The translations under genes and the position numbers were made by a program. This document shows, piece by piece, positions 6,911 through 20,675 of a DNA stretch of 64,000 bases. Each line of letters begins with the position of its first letter. Position 1 is the first letter of the stretch. The DNA comes from Pseudonocardia terrae. GTDB taxonomy: Bacteria; Actinomycetota; Actinomycetes; Mycobacteriales; Pseudonocardiaceae. Location: the NCBI RefSeq assembly GCF_021343995.1, contig NZ_JAJTTE010000030.1:1-64000 (forward strand), read 5' to 3'. Under the pieces are notes generated by a model, which saw only the letters and a list, made by a program, of their open reading frames with translations, was not told where the DNA came from and did no database searches.

Positions 6911-8134
6911 ATGAAGGTGACGCGACGGTGGGGTGCCACCGCGCTGGGGGTCGCGACCGTGGTCCTGCTCGGTCTCGGGGTCTTCGTGGGCAGCCACCCC
7001 AGTGCCGCGGCGGGCGCCTTCGGCGCGACCGGGCTCGCCCCGGTGGCCGGGCTCCCGACGATCGATGCCGCGCCCGCACCCGTCGTCCACATCACGCCCG
7101 AGCAGGGCACCGCGCTGAACCCGACGCAGCCGATCACCGTGACCGTCGCCGACGGCACCGCGCAGGCCGTGCACGTCACGAACGCCTCGACGGGCAAGGC
7201 CGTCGACGGCACCCTCGCGCCCGACGGGCACACCTGGACCTCCACCGGCGACCTCGCGTACTCGGCGACGTACTCCGTCGGCGTCGACACGCTGGACCGC
7301 GACCAGGCACCCGGGCACACCGACGGCACGGTCGCGACCATCGACCCGAAGGCCCAGGCCTACCCGTCGTTCATCCCGGCCCCGAACTCGGTGCCGACGG
7401 TCGGCGTCGGGCAGCCCATCGTCGTGCGCTTCGACCACGCGATCACCGACCGCGCCGCCGCCGAGAAGCAGCTCTCCGTGACCTCCAGCCCGGCGCAGGC
7501 CGGCAGCTGGTACTGGATCTCGAACACCGAGGTGCACTACCGCCCGCAGCAGTACTGGAAGCCGGGCACCACCCTGACGGTCAAGGCCGACCTCTACGGC
7601 GTGGACCTCGGCGCCGGTACCTACGGCTCGACCGACCGCACCATGACGGTCAAGGTGCACGACGCCTGGGTCGCCAAGGCCGACGGCGCCACCGAGCAGA
7701 TGCAGATCTTCGACAACGGCCAGCTGGTCAAGACCATGAACATCAGCCTGGGCTCGCCGGGCTTCCCGTCGCACACCGGCCCGCACGTCATCTCGGACAA
7801 GCAGCCGTCGATCGTCATGGACTCCTGCACCTACGGCGTGTGCCAGGGCCAGCCCGGCTACTACAAGGAGAAGGTCGACCTCGACGAGCGGATCTCCAAC
7901 GACGGCGAGTTCGTGCACTCCGCGCCGTGGTCCGTCGGGCAGCAGGGCAACTCGAACGTGTCGCACGGCTGCGTGAACCTCGCGCCCGCCGACGCCCAGT
8001 GGTTCTTCGACCACTTCGGCATCGGGGACGTCGTGGAGATCACCAACTCGGGCGGCCCGGCCCTGCCGGTCTACGACACCTACGGCGACTGGGAGCTGAG
8101 CTGGGCGGACTGGAAGGCCGGCTCCGCCCTGTAG
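6911..8134 (+). CDS. L,D-transpeptidase (YkuD domain) with Ig-like domains
   Basis: A 407-residue exported enzyme that would form 3-3 cross-links in peptidoglycan. The N-terminus has a membrane/signal segment (about residues 8-30). Two Ig-like domains follow, the first starting at PAPVVHITPEQGTALNP. The YkuD catalytic domain is C-terminal, with the active-site motif SHGCVNL; the catalytic cysteine is residue 354. The architecture matches mycobacterial LdtMt2-type enzymes. ATG 6911 has GGAGGACGG upstream; the open frame starting at 6878 adds eleven basic residues and is less likely. Its 3' end overlaps the convergent monooxygenase gene by 55 nt. Confidence 0.92.
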   Translation: MKVTRRWGATALGVATVVLLGLGVFVGSHPSAAAGAFGATGLAPVAGLPTIDAAPAPVVHITPEQGTALNPTQPITVTVADGTAQAVHVTNASTGKAVDGTLAPDGHTWTSTGDLAYSATYSVGVDTLDRDQAPGHTDGTVATIDPKAQAYPSFIPAPNSVPTVGVGQPIVVRFDHAITDRAAAEKQLSVTSSPAQAGSWYWISNTEVHYRPQQYWKPGTTLTVKADLYGVDLGAGTYGSTDRTMTVKVHDAWVAKADGATEQMQIFDNGQLVKTMNISLGSPGFPSHTGPHVISDKQPSIVMDSCTYGVCQGQPGYYKEKVDLDERISNDGEFVHSAPWSVGQQGNSNVSHGCVNLAPADAQWFFDHFGIGDVVEITNSGGPALPVYDTYGDWELSWADWKAGSAL

Positions 8135-10041
8135 CCCGCGCCGGTCCGCTCCTCGATCCGGAAGTCCCGCAGGTCGGGCTCGCGGGTCATCCGCCAGTAG
8201 TCGACGATCCGCCACGGCAGCGCGGAGACCACGCGCCCGGCGGCGTTGCGGTACCAGTTCCGCATGCCGGGGTGGGTCCAGATCATGGCCTCGTGCGCCT
8301 CGTCGTGGCGGCGCACGTAGTCCGCCTCCACCTCGGGGTGCACCTCGACCGCGCCGACGCCCCGCTCGGCCATCGCGACCAGCAGGTCCACGATGTAGCG
8401 CACCTGGCACTCGGCGATGGTGATGTAGCTGCCGCCGTGGCCGAGCACGGTGCCCGGTCCGCAGGTCAGGAACAGGTTCGGGAAGTCCGGCACGGTGATG
8501 CCGAGGTGGGCGTGGGCGTCCTCCGGGCCCCAGACCTCGTCGATCCGCCGGCCGGAACGCCCCCGGACCTCGATCGGCCACAGCACCCGGTGCGTGTGGA
8601 AGCCGGTCGCGAGGACGACCACGTCGGCCTCGACCTCGGCCCCGTCGGACCCGCGCACCCCGGTCTCGGTCACCTCGGTCACGGCTTCGGTGAGCAGGGT
8701 GACGTTCTCCCGGCGCAGGGCCGCGAACCAGCCGTTGTCCAGCAGCATCCGCTTGCCGAAGGGCGGGTAGTCCGGCAGCGCCTTGGCGACCAGGTCGGGC
8801 CGGCCCGCGAGCTGGGCCTCCAGGTAGCGGGTGAAGACGCGCCGGTGGCCGTCGTTGAGGGCGTTGACCGCACGCTCCGGGTGCTCCCACGCCGGGTCCT
8901 TCTGCAGGCCGGGGTGCACGCGGTCGTTGGTGTTCCAGGCCAGCCGGGTGCGGTACCAGAGCCGGTAGAAGGGCACGTGCTCCACCAGGTACCGGGCGCC
9001 CTCGGGGACGGGGGAGAAGTAGACCTCGTTGGGGGCGACCCACTGCGGCGAGCGCTGGAAGACCGTCAGGTGCGCCACCTGCCCGGCGACGGCGGGGACG
9101 ACCTGCATCGCGCTCGCGCCCGTGCCGATCACCACGACCCGCTTGCCGGTCAGGTCGAGGTCGGCGGGCCATTCGGCGGTGTGGAAGAGCGGGCCGCGGA
9201 AGCGGTCGAGACCGGGGATCGGCGGGACCTTGGGCCGGTTGAGCTGCCCCGTCGCGGTGATCACGACCTCCGCCGTGAGCTCCTCGCCGGCGGCCGTCCG
9301 GACCGTCCAGTACCCGTCCGCCCAGGTCGCGGCCACGACCTCGGTGCCGAAGCGGATCCGCTCGCGCAGGCCGTGCCGGTCCGCGACGGCACCCAGGTAC
9401 TCCCACACCTCGTCCCGCTTGCCGAAGTGGGTGGTCCAGTCCCGCGGCGCGAAGGAGTACGAGTACAGGTGGCTCGGGGTGTCGACGCCGGCGCCCGGGT
9501 AGGCGTTCTCCAGCCAGGTGCCGCCGACGTCGGCGTTCTTCTCCAGCACGACGTGCTCGATCCCGGCCTCGGCCAGCCGGATCGACGCGAGCATCCCGGA
9601 CACGCCCGCGCCGATCACGATCGCCCGCGGGGCGCCGGGCGGGGCGCGCCGCACCTCGACCGGGGCGAAGCCCATGTCCTCGGCGGTCATCTCGGCGTAC
9701 TCGAGCGGCACGACCTCGCCGACGGCCGCGCTCATGATCTCCGCCAACACCTCGCCGGTCGGGGCCGGGACGGCGACCGGTGCGCCGTCGGCCCAGGCGC
9801 ACACGGCGTCGGCCGCGGCGGCCCGGATCTCGGCCCGGATCTCCGGCGGGAAGCCGCCCGGGTCGTTGTCCTCCATCCCGCGGCTGCGGGTGGGGCGGTA
9901 CGGGTCGGCGAGCCAGCGCCGGTCGCCGGTCAGCTGGTACAGCACCGCGACCAGCGACGGAAGGTTCGCCTGCTCCAGCGCCGCGACCAGCGCGGCACGG
10001 TCGATCGGCGCGCGCTCCGGCGCGAACGGCACGAACCCCAT
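8080..10041 (-). CDS. Baeyer-Villiger-type flavin monooxygenase (HAPMO-like)
   Basis: A 653-residue FAD/NADPH monooxygenase predicted to convert a ketone to an ester. The first Rossmann motif GAGVSG is near residues 144-149, the BVMO fingerprint FRGPLFHTAEWP fits FxGxxxHTxxWP, and the second nucleotide motif is GTGASAM. The extra N-terminal domain of about 140 residues is typical of 4-hydroxyacetophenone monooxygenase relatives. ATG 10041 has GGGGAGGT ideally placed; the alternative ATG at 10062 has no ribosome binding site. It is divergent from a nitroreductase-ligase-TetR operon across a palindromic operator, and an esterase gene nearby could cleave its product. The substrate is unknown. 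Confidence 0.88.
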   Translation of the reverse strand: MGFVPFAPERAPIDRAALVAALEQANLPSLVAVLYQLTGDRRWLADPYRPTRSRGMEDNDPGGFPPEIRAEIRAAAADAVCAWADGAPVAVPAPTGEVLAEIMSAAVGEVVPLEYAEMTAEDMGFAPVEVRRAPPGAPRAIVIGAGVSGMLASIRLAEAGIEHVVLEKNADVGGTWLENAYPGAGVDTPSHLYSYSFAPRDWTTHFGKRDEVWEYLGAVADRHGLRERIRFGTEVVAATWADGYWTVRTAAGEELTAEVVITATGQLNRPKVPPIPGLDRFRGPLFHTAEWPADLDLTGKRVVVIGTGASAMQVVPAVAGQVAHLTVFQRSPQWVAPNEVYFSPVPEGARYLVEHVPFYRLWYRTRLAWNTNDRVHPGLQKDPAWEHPERAVNALNDGHRRVFTRYLEAQLAGRPDLVAKALPDYPPFGKRMLLDNGWFAALRRENVTLLTEAVTEVTETGVRGSDGAEVEADVVVLATGFHTHRVLWPIEVRGRSGRRIDEVWGPEDAHAHLGITVPDFPNLFLTCGPGTVLGHGGSYITIAECQVRYIVDLLVAMAERGVGAVEVHPEVEADYVRRHDEAHEAMIWTHPGMRNWYRNAAGRVVSALPWRIVDYWRMTREPDLRDFRIEERTGAGYRAEPAFQSAQLSSQSP

Positions 10042-10075
10042 CAGCGACCTCCCCGTCGTCATGAGCCGAACGCGA

Positions 10076-10093
10076 GCCTAACCGCGGTTAGGC
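10076..10093. promoter_or_regulatory. 18-bp palindromic operator in the divergent BVMO/nitroreductase promoter
   Basis: GCCTAACCGCGGTTAGGC is a perfect 18-bp palindrome upstream of both divergent transcripts. A related half-site CCTAACC lies at 10165-10171. Size and symmetry suit a TetR dimer, most simply the product of the TetR gene at 12376. Confidence 0.7.
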
Positions 10094-10189
10094 AAACAGG
10101 GAAGGCGCCCCAGCATCTGAGCACTTGACGAGTGTCGTGTGTCGCCGCATGCTCCTCCCCAACACCTAACCATGGACAGGGAGGCAGCG

Positions 10190-10828
10190 ATGGAGCTGAC
10201 CGAGGCGATGCGGACCACCGGCACCTGCCGGTACTTCACCCCGGACCCGGTGCCGGACGAGGTGCTGCACCGCGCGTTCGACGCCGCCCGCTTCGGCCCG
10301 CAGGGTGGCAACCGGCAGCCGCTGCGATGGGTCGTGGTCCGCGACGCGGACCGCAAGCGCGCCCTCGCCGACCTCTACCTGCCGCCGTGGAAGGCCTACC
10401 TGGCCGGCGTCGGGATCGGCGACGTCCGCGTGGGGGCCGTGCCGAAGGCGGTCGCCGACGCCGACCACTTCGCCGAGCACCTCGCCGAGGCGCCCGCGAT
10501 CGTCGTCGTCTGCGCCGAGCTCGACGGGCTGCACCCCACCGACCACGAGCTCGGCCGGTTGTCCGTGGTCGGCGGGGCGTCGATCTACCCGACCATGCAG
10601 AACTTCTGCCTCGCGCTGCGCGACCAGGGCGTCGGGTCCGCCGTGACCACGCTGCTCTGCCACGCCGAGCCCGAGGTGCGCAAGCTGCTCGAGATCCCGG
10701 ACGGGATCATCACGGCCGCGCACGTCGCGATCGGCTACCCGGCCAAGGGCTTCCCGCACCGGCTCAGCCGCCAGCCGGTCGAGGACACCGTCTTCGCCGA
10801 CACCTTCGGCTCCCCGCTCTTCGCATGA
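10190..10828 (+). CDS. Nitroreductase-family FMN oxidoreductase
   Basis: A 212-residue NAD(P)H/FMN-dependent enzyme of the nitroreductase superfamily. The N-terminal FMN/phosphate motif is TGTCRYFTPDPV, with the conserved RFGPQGGNRQPLRWVVV after it. The C-terminus carries the usual IGYPAKGFPHR region before the end. ATG 10190 follows GACAGGGAGGC, a strong ribosome binding site; the open frame starts 51 nt earlier without one. The stop overlaps the start of the acyl-CoA ligase as ATGA, so the two are probably co-translated. The physiological substrate cannot be read from the sequence. Confidence 0.85.
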   Translation: MELTEAMRTTGTCRYFTPDPVPDEVLHRAFDAARFGPQGGNRQPLRWVVVRDADRKRALADLYLPPWKAYLAGVGIGDVRVGAVPKAVADADHFAEHLAEAPAIVVVCAELDGLHPTDHELGRLSVVGGASIYPTMQNFCLALRDQGVGSAVTTLLCHAEPEVRKLLEIPDGIITAAHVAIGYPAKGFPHRLSRQPVEDTVFADTFGSPLFA

Positions 10829-12354
10829 CCCTCGCCGACCAGTACACCCGCCCGCTGGCCCGCGCCACGATCGGTGACCAGCTGCGGCGGCACGCACGCA
10901 CCCGGCCCGCGGCGGTCGCCGTCGTCGGGTACACGGCGGACGGGACCCGCTCGGAGACCACCTACGCCGAGCTGGACCGGCGGGCGAACCGGTATGCCCA
11001 TCTGCTGCGCGGGCTCGGGGTCGGCCGCGGCGACGTCGTCGCGTCGATGGCGCCCAACTCGGTCGACGTCGTGGCCGCCTACTACGGCGCGCTCAAGCTC
11101 GGCGCGGCGTTCACCGGCATCAACCCGCTGCACCGCTCCGCGGAGGTCGCACACCAGCTCGGGCACGCCGAGCCCCGGGTCGTGCTGGCCGCGCCGGCGT
11201 TCGCCGCGCTGGTCGGGGACGTGCTGCCGGCCGGGACGGCTCTGGTCGAGTACGGCGCGGAGCTGCCGGCGGCGGACACCGAGCCGGAGGCCGAGGTCGA
11301 CGAGCACGACGTCGCGATGCTCGTCTACACCTCCGGCACCGAGGCCACGCCGAAGGGCGTGCTGGTCCCGCACCGCAACTACCTGATCTCCACGGCGCCC
11401 GCGTGGAGCTGGGGCCTGCGCACCGGGCCGGACGACACCTGGCTGTTCGTGATGCCGTTCCACACGATCGCCGGGCTCGGCTCGATGACCACGCTGACGC
11501 TCATGGGCGCCACGCTGGTGCTGCCCGCGACCACCGACCCCGCCCGCTCGCTGGAGATCATCGCCCGCGAACGGGTCACGGTGATCGCGCAGACCCCCAC
11601 GTTCTACCTGGCCCTGGCCGGGCAGGCGGGCTTCGGTGCCGACGCCGTCGGGTCAGTCCGGCGGTGCATGACCTACGGCGGCCAGGTCGCCCCGCACGGG
11701 ATCTCGGCGTGGGCGGCGGCCGCGCCCGGCGTCGTCTGGGGCACCTACTGGGGGCAGTCCGAGCTGTCCCAGCTCGGCACCGTCGGCTGGTTCCGCACGC
11801 TCGACGACGTCCCGGACCAGGACCCCACCTGGATCGGCACCCCGGTCTCGCACCTGGAGGTCCGGGTCGTCGACGCCGAGGGCCGCGACGCCGAGATCGG
11901 CGAGCTGCTGTGCCGCACGCCGTCGGTCATGCTCGGCTATCACCGCGACCCGACGCGGACCGCCGAGGTCATGGTCGACGGCTGGGTGCACACCGGCGAC
12001 ATGGTCCGCATCGACGCCGCCGGCAACCTCTTCTTCCGCGACCGGCTCAAGGACGTGATCAAGTCGGGCGGCATGAACGTCTCGTCGCAGGAGGTCGAGC
12101 GGGTGCTGCACGAGCACCCCGGGGTGCTGCGGGCGGCGGTCGTCGGGAGGCCGGACGAGTACTGGTCCGAGGCGGTCACGGCGTTCCTGGTCCCGCAGGA
12201 GGGCACGAGCGTCGATCCCGCCGAGGTGATCGCCTTCTGCAAGGAGCGGATGGCCGGCTACAAGGTGCCCAAGGCGGTGCACGTGGTGGCCGAGCTGCCC
12301 GTCGACCCGCAGGGCAAGATCCTCAAGCGCGAGCTGCGGAAGGTCGCCGTGTGA
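10825..12354 (+). CDS. AMP-forming acyl-CoA synthetase/ligase
   Basis: A 509-residue ANL-superfamily enzyme that activates a carboxylic acid with ATP and CoA. The P-loop motif reads MLVYTSGTEATPKGVLVPHRN. The adenylate motif is YWGQSELSQ, the hinge region is GWVHTGDMVRIDAAGNLFFRDRLKD, and the C-terminal catalytic lysine lies in PQGKILKRELRK. It belongs with the nitroreductase (ATGA overlap) and TetR gene in one transcript opposite a Baeyer-Villiger monooxygenase. This suggests that the acid released by ester cleavage is fed into CoA-dependent degradation. Acid specificity is not predictable here. Confidence 0.9.
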   Translation: MTLADQYTRPLARATIGDQLRRHARTRPAAVAVVGYTADGTRSETTYAELDRRANRYAHLLRGLGVGRGDVVASMAPNSVDVVAAYYGALKLGAAFTGINPLHRSAEVAHQLGHAEPRVVLAAPAFAALVGDVLPAGTALVEYGAELPAADTEPEAEVDEHDVAMLVYTSGTEATPKGVLVPHRNYLISTAPAWSWGLRTGPDDTWLFVMPFHTIAGLGSMTTLTLMGATLVLPATTDPARSLEIIARERVTVIAQTPTFYLALAGQAGFGADAVGSVRRCMTYGGQVAPHGISAWAAAAPGVVWGTYWGQSELSQLGTVGWFRTLDDVPDQDPTWIGTPVSHLEVRVVDAEGRDAEIGELLCRTPSVMLGYHRDPTRTAEVMVDGWVHTGDMVRIDAAGNLFFRDRLKDVIKSGGMNVSSQEVERVLHEHPGVLRAAVVGRPDEYWSEAVTAFLVPQEGTSVDPAEVIAFCKERMAGYKVPKAVHVVAELPVDPQGKILKRELRKVAV

Positions 12355-12379
12355 CCGGGGTGAGGGGGTGACGGCGTGA
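12351..12379 (+). other. Chain of mini-ORFs between ligase and tetR
   Basis: GTG 12351 overlaps the ligase stop as GTGA and encodes MTGVRG to a stop at 12369-12371. A second GTG at 12368 overlaps that stop and encodes three residues to a stop at 12377-12379, which overlaps the tetR GTG at 12376. These three GTGA overlaps in 29 nt may relay ribosomes, or may simply reflect a G/T-rich Shine-Dalgarno spacer. Confidence 0.25.
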
Positions 12380-12999
12380 CGCAGGAACCCCTGGCGCTGT
12401 CCCGGACGGCGCGGACCCGGCTGCGCCGCGAGGAGATCGTGACCACGGCGGCCCGGACCTTCGCCGACCGCGGGTACGCGCACGTCGGGATGCGGGACAT
12501 CGCCGACGCCGTCGGCATCCGCGGGGCCAGCCTCTACCACCATTTCGCGGCCAAGGAGGAGATCCTCTACGCGGTCTGCCTGACGGTGACGCGCGAGCCG
12601 TGCGAGGAGAACCTGCCCCTGCTCGACGCCGCGGGCACGCCGGCGCAGCGGATGGCCATGCTGGTCCGGGCGCATCTGCGGCACCTGTACCGCCGGCGGG
12701 TCGAGCACCTCGTGGGCCTGCACGAGATGGCGTCGCTGACCCCGGAGCACCGTGCGGAGATCGACGGGCACCGCCGCTACTACCAGCGGCGGGTCCGGGA
12801 CGTGATCACGGCCGGCGCACGGTCCGGCGAGTTCACGGTGCCCGACGCGCAGCTCGCCGCGTTCGCGGTGCTCGACATGCTCAACGGCTTCAGCGGCTGG
12901 TTCCGCGACGACCGCGGCCTCTCGCTCGACGCGGCCGTCGAGGGCTACGTCGAGCTCGTCGTCGCCCGGACGCTCGGGGCGGGCGGGGCCCTCGCCTGA
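12376..12999 (+). CDS. TetR-family transcriptional regulator
   Basis: A 207-residue TetR regulator. The N-terminal helix-turn-helix (about residues 18-64) ends in the characteristic GASLYHHFAAKEEILY, and the ligand domain is all-helical. As the last gene of the nitroreductase-ligase operon it most likely represses this operon and the divergent monooxygenase through the palindrome at 10076-10093. An acyl-CoA thioester made by the ligase is a plausible inducer, as for KstR2-type regulators, but this is inference. GAGGGGGTG precedes the GTG start. Confidence 0.88.
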   Translation: MTQEPLALSRTARTRLRREEIVTTAARTFADRGYAHVGMRDIADAVGIRGASLYHHFAAKEEILYAVCLTVTREPCEENLPLLDAAGTPAQRMAMLVRAHLRHLYRRRVEHLVGLHEMASLTPEHRAEIDGHRRYYQRRVRDVITAGARSGEFTVPDAQLAAFAVLDMLNGFSGWFRDDRGLSLDAAVEGYVELVVARTLGAGGALA

Positions 13000-13011
13000 G
13001 GGGCCGCCCGC

Positions 13012-13057
13012 CGTGTCAGTCGCGGCGGGCCGGTCGGGTCGTGTCAGTCGCGGCGGG
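13012..13057. repeat. Direct repeat at the 3' end of the esterase gene
   Basis: CGTGTCAGTCGCGGCGGG occurs at 13012-13029 and again at 13040-13057, an offset of 28 bp. The second copy holds the last codons and stop of the esterase gene, so the gene end has been duplicated into the intergenic space. Confidence 0.8.
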
Positions 13058-14003
13058 GCAGGTCGAGGGCCTGCCGGAGGACGGCGACCCGCTCGGCGGC
13101 CTCCCGCTTCGAGATCGTGGCGTCCTCGATCAGCGACGAGCCGTGGAAGGTCCCGGGGAACAGGTGCAGCTCCACCGGGACGCCGGCGGTCTGCAGGGCC
13201 AGCGCGTAGGCGATGCCCTCGTCGCGCAGGGGGTCGAAGGCCATCACCGAGACGTAGGCGGGCGGCAGGCCGGACAGGTCGGTGGCCCGGGCGGGGGCGG
13301 CGTACGGCGAGACCCCGTCCGTGCCGCGGACGCCCTCGCCCAGATAGGAGTCCCAGCTGACGACGGCGTTGGGCCGGTTCCAGATCGGCGTGTCGGTGAA
13401 GGCGCGCATGCTCGGCGTCTCCAGCCGGTCGTCGACCTCGGGGACCCCCAGGTACTGGAAGGCGATCGCCGGACCGCCCCGGTCCCGCGCCAGCATCGCG
13501 AGCGCGGCGCACAGGCCGCCGCCGGCGCTGATGCCGTGGATCGCGATCCGGTCGGGATCCACGCCGTACTCCGCGGCGTGCTCGGCGAACCAGGCCAGCC
13601 CGGCGTAGCAGTCCTCCAGCCCCGCCGGGAACGGGTTCTCGGGCGCGAGCCGGTAGTCCACCGTGACCAGCACGGCGCCGACGCCCCGCGCGATCGCGAT
13701 GTTGGCGGCGTGGCCGCCGTCGAGATCGCCCATGATGAAGCCGCCGCCGTGCACGTCGAAGATGCCGGCGGGGCCGGACGGCTGGTCGGGCCGGTAGATC
13801 CGCAGCGGCACCTCGGGAGCGCCCTCGGGTCCCGGGACGAGGACCTCGGTCACCGTCACGCCCGTCTCGTCCGGTGCGGGCAGCTGGGCGCGCAGCTGGG
13901 TCAGTACGCCGCGCGCGGCCGGCAGGTCGGTGACGTCGAGGACGGGTAGCACCGGAATGGCGGCGGCGAGCTCGGGGTCGAAGTCGTACTCGACGGTCGT
14001 CAC
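13044..14003 (-). CDS. Alpha/beta hydrolase, HSL-type esterase
   Basis: A 319-residue esterase/lipase of the hormone-sensitive-lipase family. The oxyanion motif HGGGF is followed by VTVDYRLAPENPFPAG. The nucleophile motif GISAGG holds the catalytic serine, the acid is probably in FDPLRDEG, and the histidine in FHGSS. GTG 14003 has GGGAGG 7-8 nt upstream; the larger open frame upstream runs through tandem repeats and is not coding. It is convergent with the TetR of the monooxygenase block, and an esterase is what a Baeyer-Villiger pathway needs to split its ester product. A role there is likely but not proven. Confidence 0.87.
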   Translation of the reverse strand: MTTVEYDFDPELAAAIPVLPVLDVTDLPAARGVLTQLRAQLPAPDETGVTVTEVLVPGPEGAPEVPLRIYRPDQPSGPAGIFDVHGGGFIMGDLDGGHAANIAIARGVGAVLVTVDYRLAPENPFPAGLEDCYAGLAWFAEHAAEYGVDPDRIAIHGISAGGGLCAALAMLARDRGGPAIAFQYLGVPEVDDRLETPSMRAFTDTPIWNRPNAVVSWDSYLGEGVRGTDGVSPYAAPARATDLSGLPPAYVSVMAFDPLRDEGIAYALALQTAGVPVELHLFPGTFHGSSLIEDATISKREAAERVAVLRQALDLPRRD

Positions 14004-14130
14004 GGTCGGGCCTCCCACGGCATCGGAGTCGGTGACCCGATCATCGTCGCTGATGCGGTCGCCTGCATCCGCCGGAAGCCTGAACGATCGCTCGTCCGGA
14101 TCGGGCCGGTGGTCGGTCGGCGGCTTCCGC

Positions 14131-14230
14131 CGATGATCGATCCCTGCACCCGCTCCGGCCGATGATCCCTGCACCGGCTCCGGCCGATGATCCCTGCACC
14201 CGGCTCCGGCCGATGATCCCTGCGCCGGAG
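14131..14230. repeat. 25-29 bp tandem repeat, about 4 copies
   Basis: Units beginning CGATGATCCCTGCACC and ending CTCCGGC start at 14131, 14160, 14185 and 14211 with small length differences. They fill the gap between the lhr stop and the esterase gene. No coding or regulatory role is evident. Confidence 0.85.
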
Positions 14231-14239
14231 GGCCGATCC

Positions 14240-19138
<4,899 letters not shown>

Positions 19139-20030
19139 CGACAGTTTCCCGCCGAGCAGGTTCGGGCCGACCGAGGACCAGCCACACCCCGACGGCGCAC
19201 ACCGCGATGCCCGGCACGGCGAGCAGCGCCGGGACCTCGCCGAACATCAGGAAGGTCCAGAGCATGGTCGTGGGCGGCGTCAGGTAGAGCAGCGCGGACA
19301 CCCGGGTGGCGCCGCTGCGGCGCAGGACGACCAGGTAGGTGCCGTACCCGCCGAAGGACGACAGGACGACCACCCAGGCCACCGCACCCCAGAACCCCGG
19401 CTCGGTGGGCGGGCGCAGGTCCCCGGCGAGGGCGGCGACCGCGGTGAACAGGACCGCGCCCGTGGTCGACTGCAGGGCCATCGCGGTGAGCGGCGACTCG
19501 GGCGGTCGCATCCGGCGCTCCAGCACGGTCCCGGCCGACAGCGCCAGCATCCCGCCGAGCGGCAGGAGGAACGCCCAGGCCGGGGCGGTGCCCGGGCCGA
19601 GGCCGCCCGCCACCACGAGGGAGACCCCGGCCAGCCCGGCGGTGAGCCCGACCCGGTGACGAGTGGTCGTGTGCTCGCCGAGGAACCGGCCCGCGGCCGT
19701 CGCGACGACCAGCGGCTGCAGCGCGGCCACCAGCGCCGCGGTGCCCGCCGGCACCCCGAGCCCGACGCCCGTCACCACACCGCCGAGGTAGAGCACCTGG
19801 GAGAGGGTCCCGAGCAGGACCTGGCGCGCGGAGGCGCCGCGCGGGACGGGTTGCCGGCGCAGCGCCACGATCAGCCACAACACCGCGGCGGCGATCAGGT
19901 ACCGCCATGCGAGCAACGTGTCCGCGCCTGTGTAGCCGGTCCCCAGCTCGGCCCCGACGAACCCCGAGCTCCAGAACAGCACGAACGCCGCTCCCGCGAC
20001 CGCGTCTCGTCTCATGGTTCCGAAGTAACC

Positions 20031-20044
20031 ATACCGGTCGGTAT
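20031..20044. promoter_or_regulatory. TetR operator between EamA and tetR genes
   Basis: ATACCG-GT-CGGTAT is an inverted repeat with perfect 6-bp arms in the divergent promoter region. It overlaps the TATACT box of the TetR gene, so self-repression is expected. Confidence 0.75.
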
Positions 20045-20047
20045 ACT
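20042..20047 (+). promoter_or_regulatory. -10 box of the TetR gene
   Basis: TATACT lies 8 nt before the ATG at 20056 and overlaps the right arm of the operator. Confidence 0.6.
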
Positions 20048-20055
20048 CGCAGTGT

Positions 20056-20646
20056 ATGAGCACCCCTGCGGGCGAGAAGCTGATCGCGGCGGCCAGCACG
20101 CTGTTCTACCGGCACGGGATCCGGGCGGTGGGCGTGGACCTGATCGCCGAGACCGCCGGCACCACGAAGAAGACGCTCTACGACCGCTTCGGGTCGAAGG
20201 ACGCCCTGGTCGCCCTGTACCTCGAACGGCGCACCGGGATCTGGCGGGAGTTCCTCCACGAGCACCTGCACGGCCGGCCGGTCGAGGACCTGTTCGACGT
20301 CCTGGCCCTGTGGCTGCGCGAGCAGGACCGCGGCTGTGCCTTCGTCAACGCCTACGCCGAGATCGGCGGGACCGGGCACCCGGCCGAGCCGGTGATCCGG
20401 GCGGAGAAGGAGTGGATGCGGGCGTTCCTGGTGGACCGGGCGCGCGAGCAAGGCCACCCGGAGAGCACCGGGGTCGCGTTGCACCTCCTCTACGAGGGGG
20501 CGACGGTGCTTGCAACGGCCGGCGGCGACCCGGACGCGCCCGCCCGGGCCAAGGCGTCAGCGCTTGCGGTTCTGTACCCACCAGCGGATGAGCAGGGTGA
20601 GCGAGGCCAGCAGCATCAGCACGACCACAGCCTGGCCGAGCGGTGA
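20056..20646 (+). CDS. TetR-family regulator of the EamA exporter
   Basis: A 196-residue TetR repressor. The N-terminal HTH reads GVDLIAETAGTTKKTLYDRFGSKDALVALYL, a form common in regulators of efflux genes. A C-terminal helical domain has cysteine and aromatic positions in RGCAFVNAYAEIG, typical of one large TetR group. It is divergent from the EamA gene and shares its operator. The last 28 residues (from about PPADEQGERG) are low complexity and lie antisense to a possible 37-codon membrane-protein gene, so the gene may have been extended past its original stop. Confidence 0.88.
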   Translation: MSTPAGEKLIAAASTLFYRHGIRAVGVDLIAETAGTTKKTLYDRFGSKDALVALYLERRTGIWREFLHEHLHGRPVEDLFDVLALWLREQDRGCAFVNAYAEIGGTGHPAEPVIRAEKEWMRAFLVDRAREQGHPESTGVALHLLYEGATVLATAGGDPDAPARAKASALAVLYPPADEQGERGQQHQHDHSLAER

Positions 20647-20670
20647 CGACAGGCCGGTGGGATCGGACAT
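20557..20670 (-). CDS. Possible 37-residue single-span membrane protein
   Basis: This small ORF encodes a short polar N-terminus (MSDPTGLSSPLGQ), one strong membrane helix (AVVVLMLLASLTLLIRWW) and a basic C-terminus (VQNRKR), the layout of a real small membrane protein. TACCCT lies exactly 7 nt before the ATG, as for leaderless genes elsewhere in the window. It overlaps the 3' end of the TetR gene on the opposite strand by 90 nt. No family is recognised. It is too short for usual gene finders. Confidence 0.5.
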   Translation of the reverse strand: MSDPTGLSSPLGQAVVVLMLLASLTLLIRWWVQNRKR

Positions 20671-20675
20671 ACCGG

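Noticed and set aside
6890..10128. Very long open frames on both strands (about 970 and 1066 codons) across the L,D-transpeptidase and monooxygenase genes
   Set aside because: They are Arg/Gly/Pro/Ala-rich shadows caused by high GC, with no domain, and they conflict with well-supported genes.
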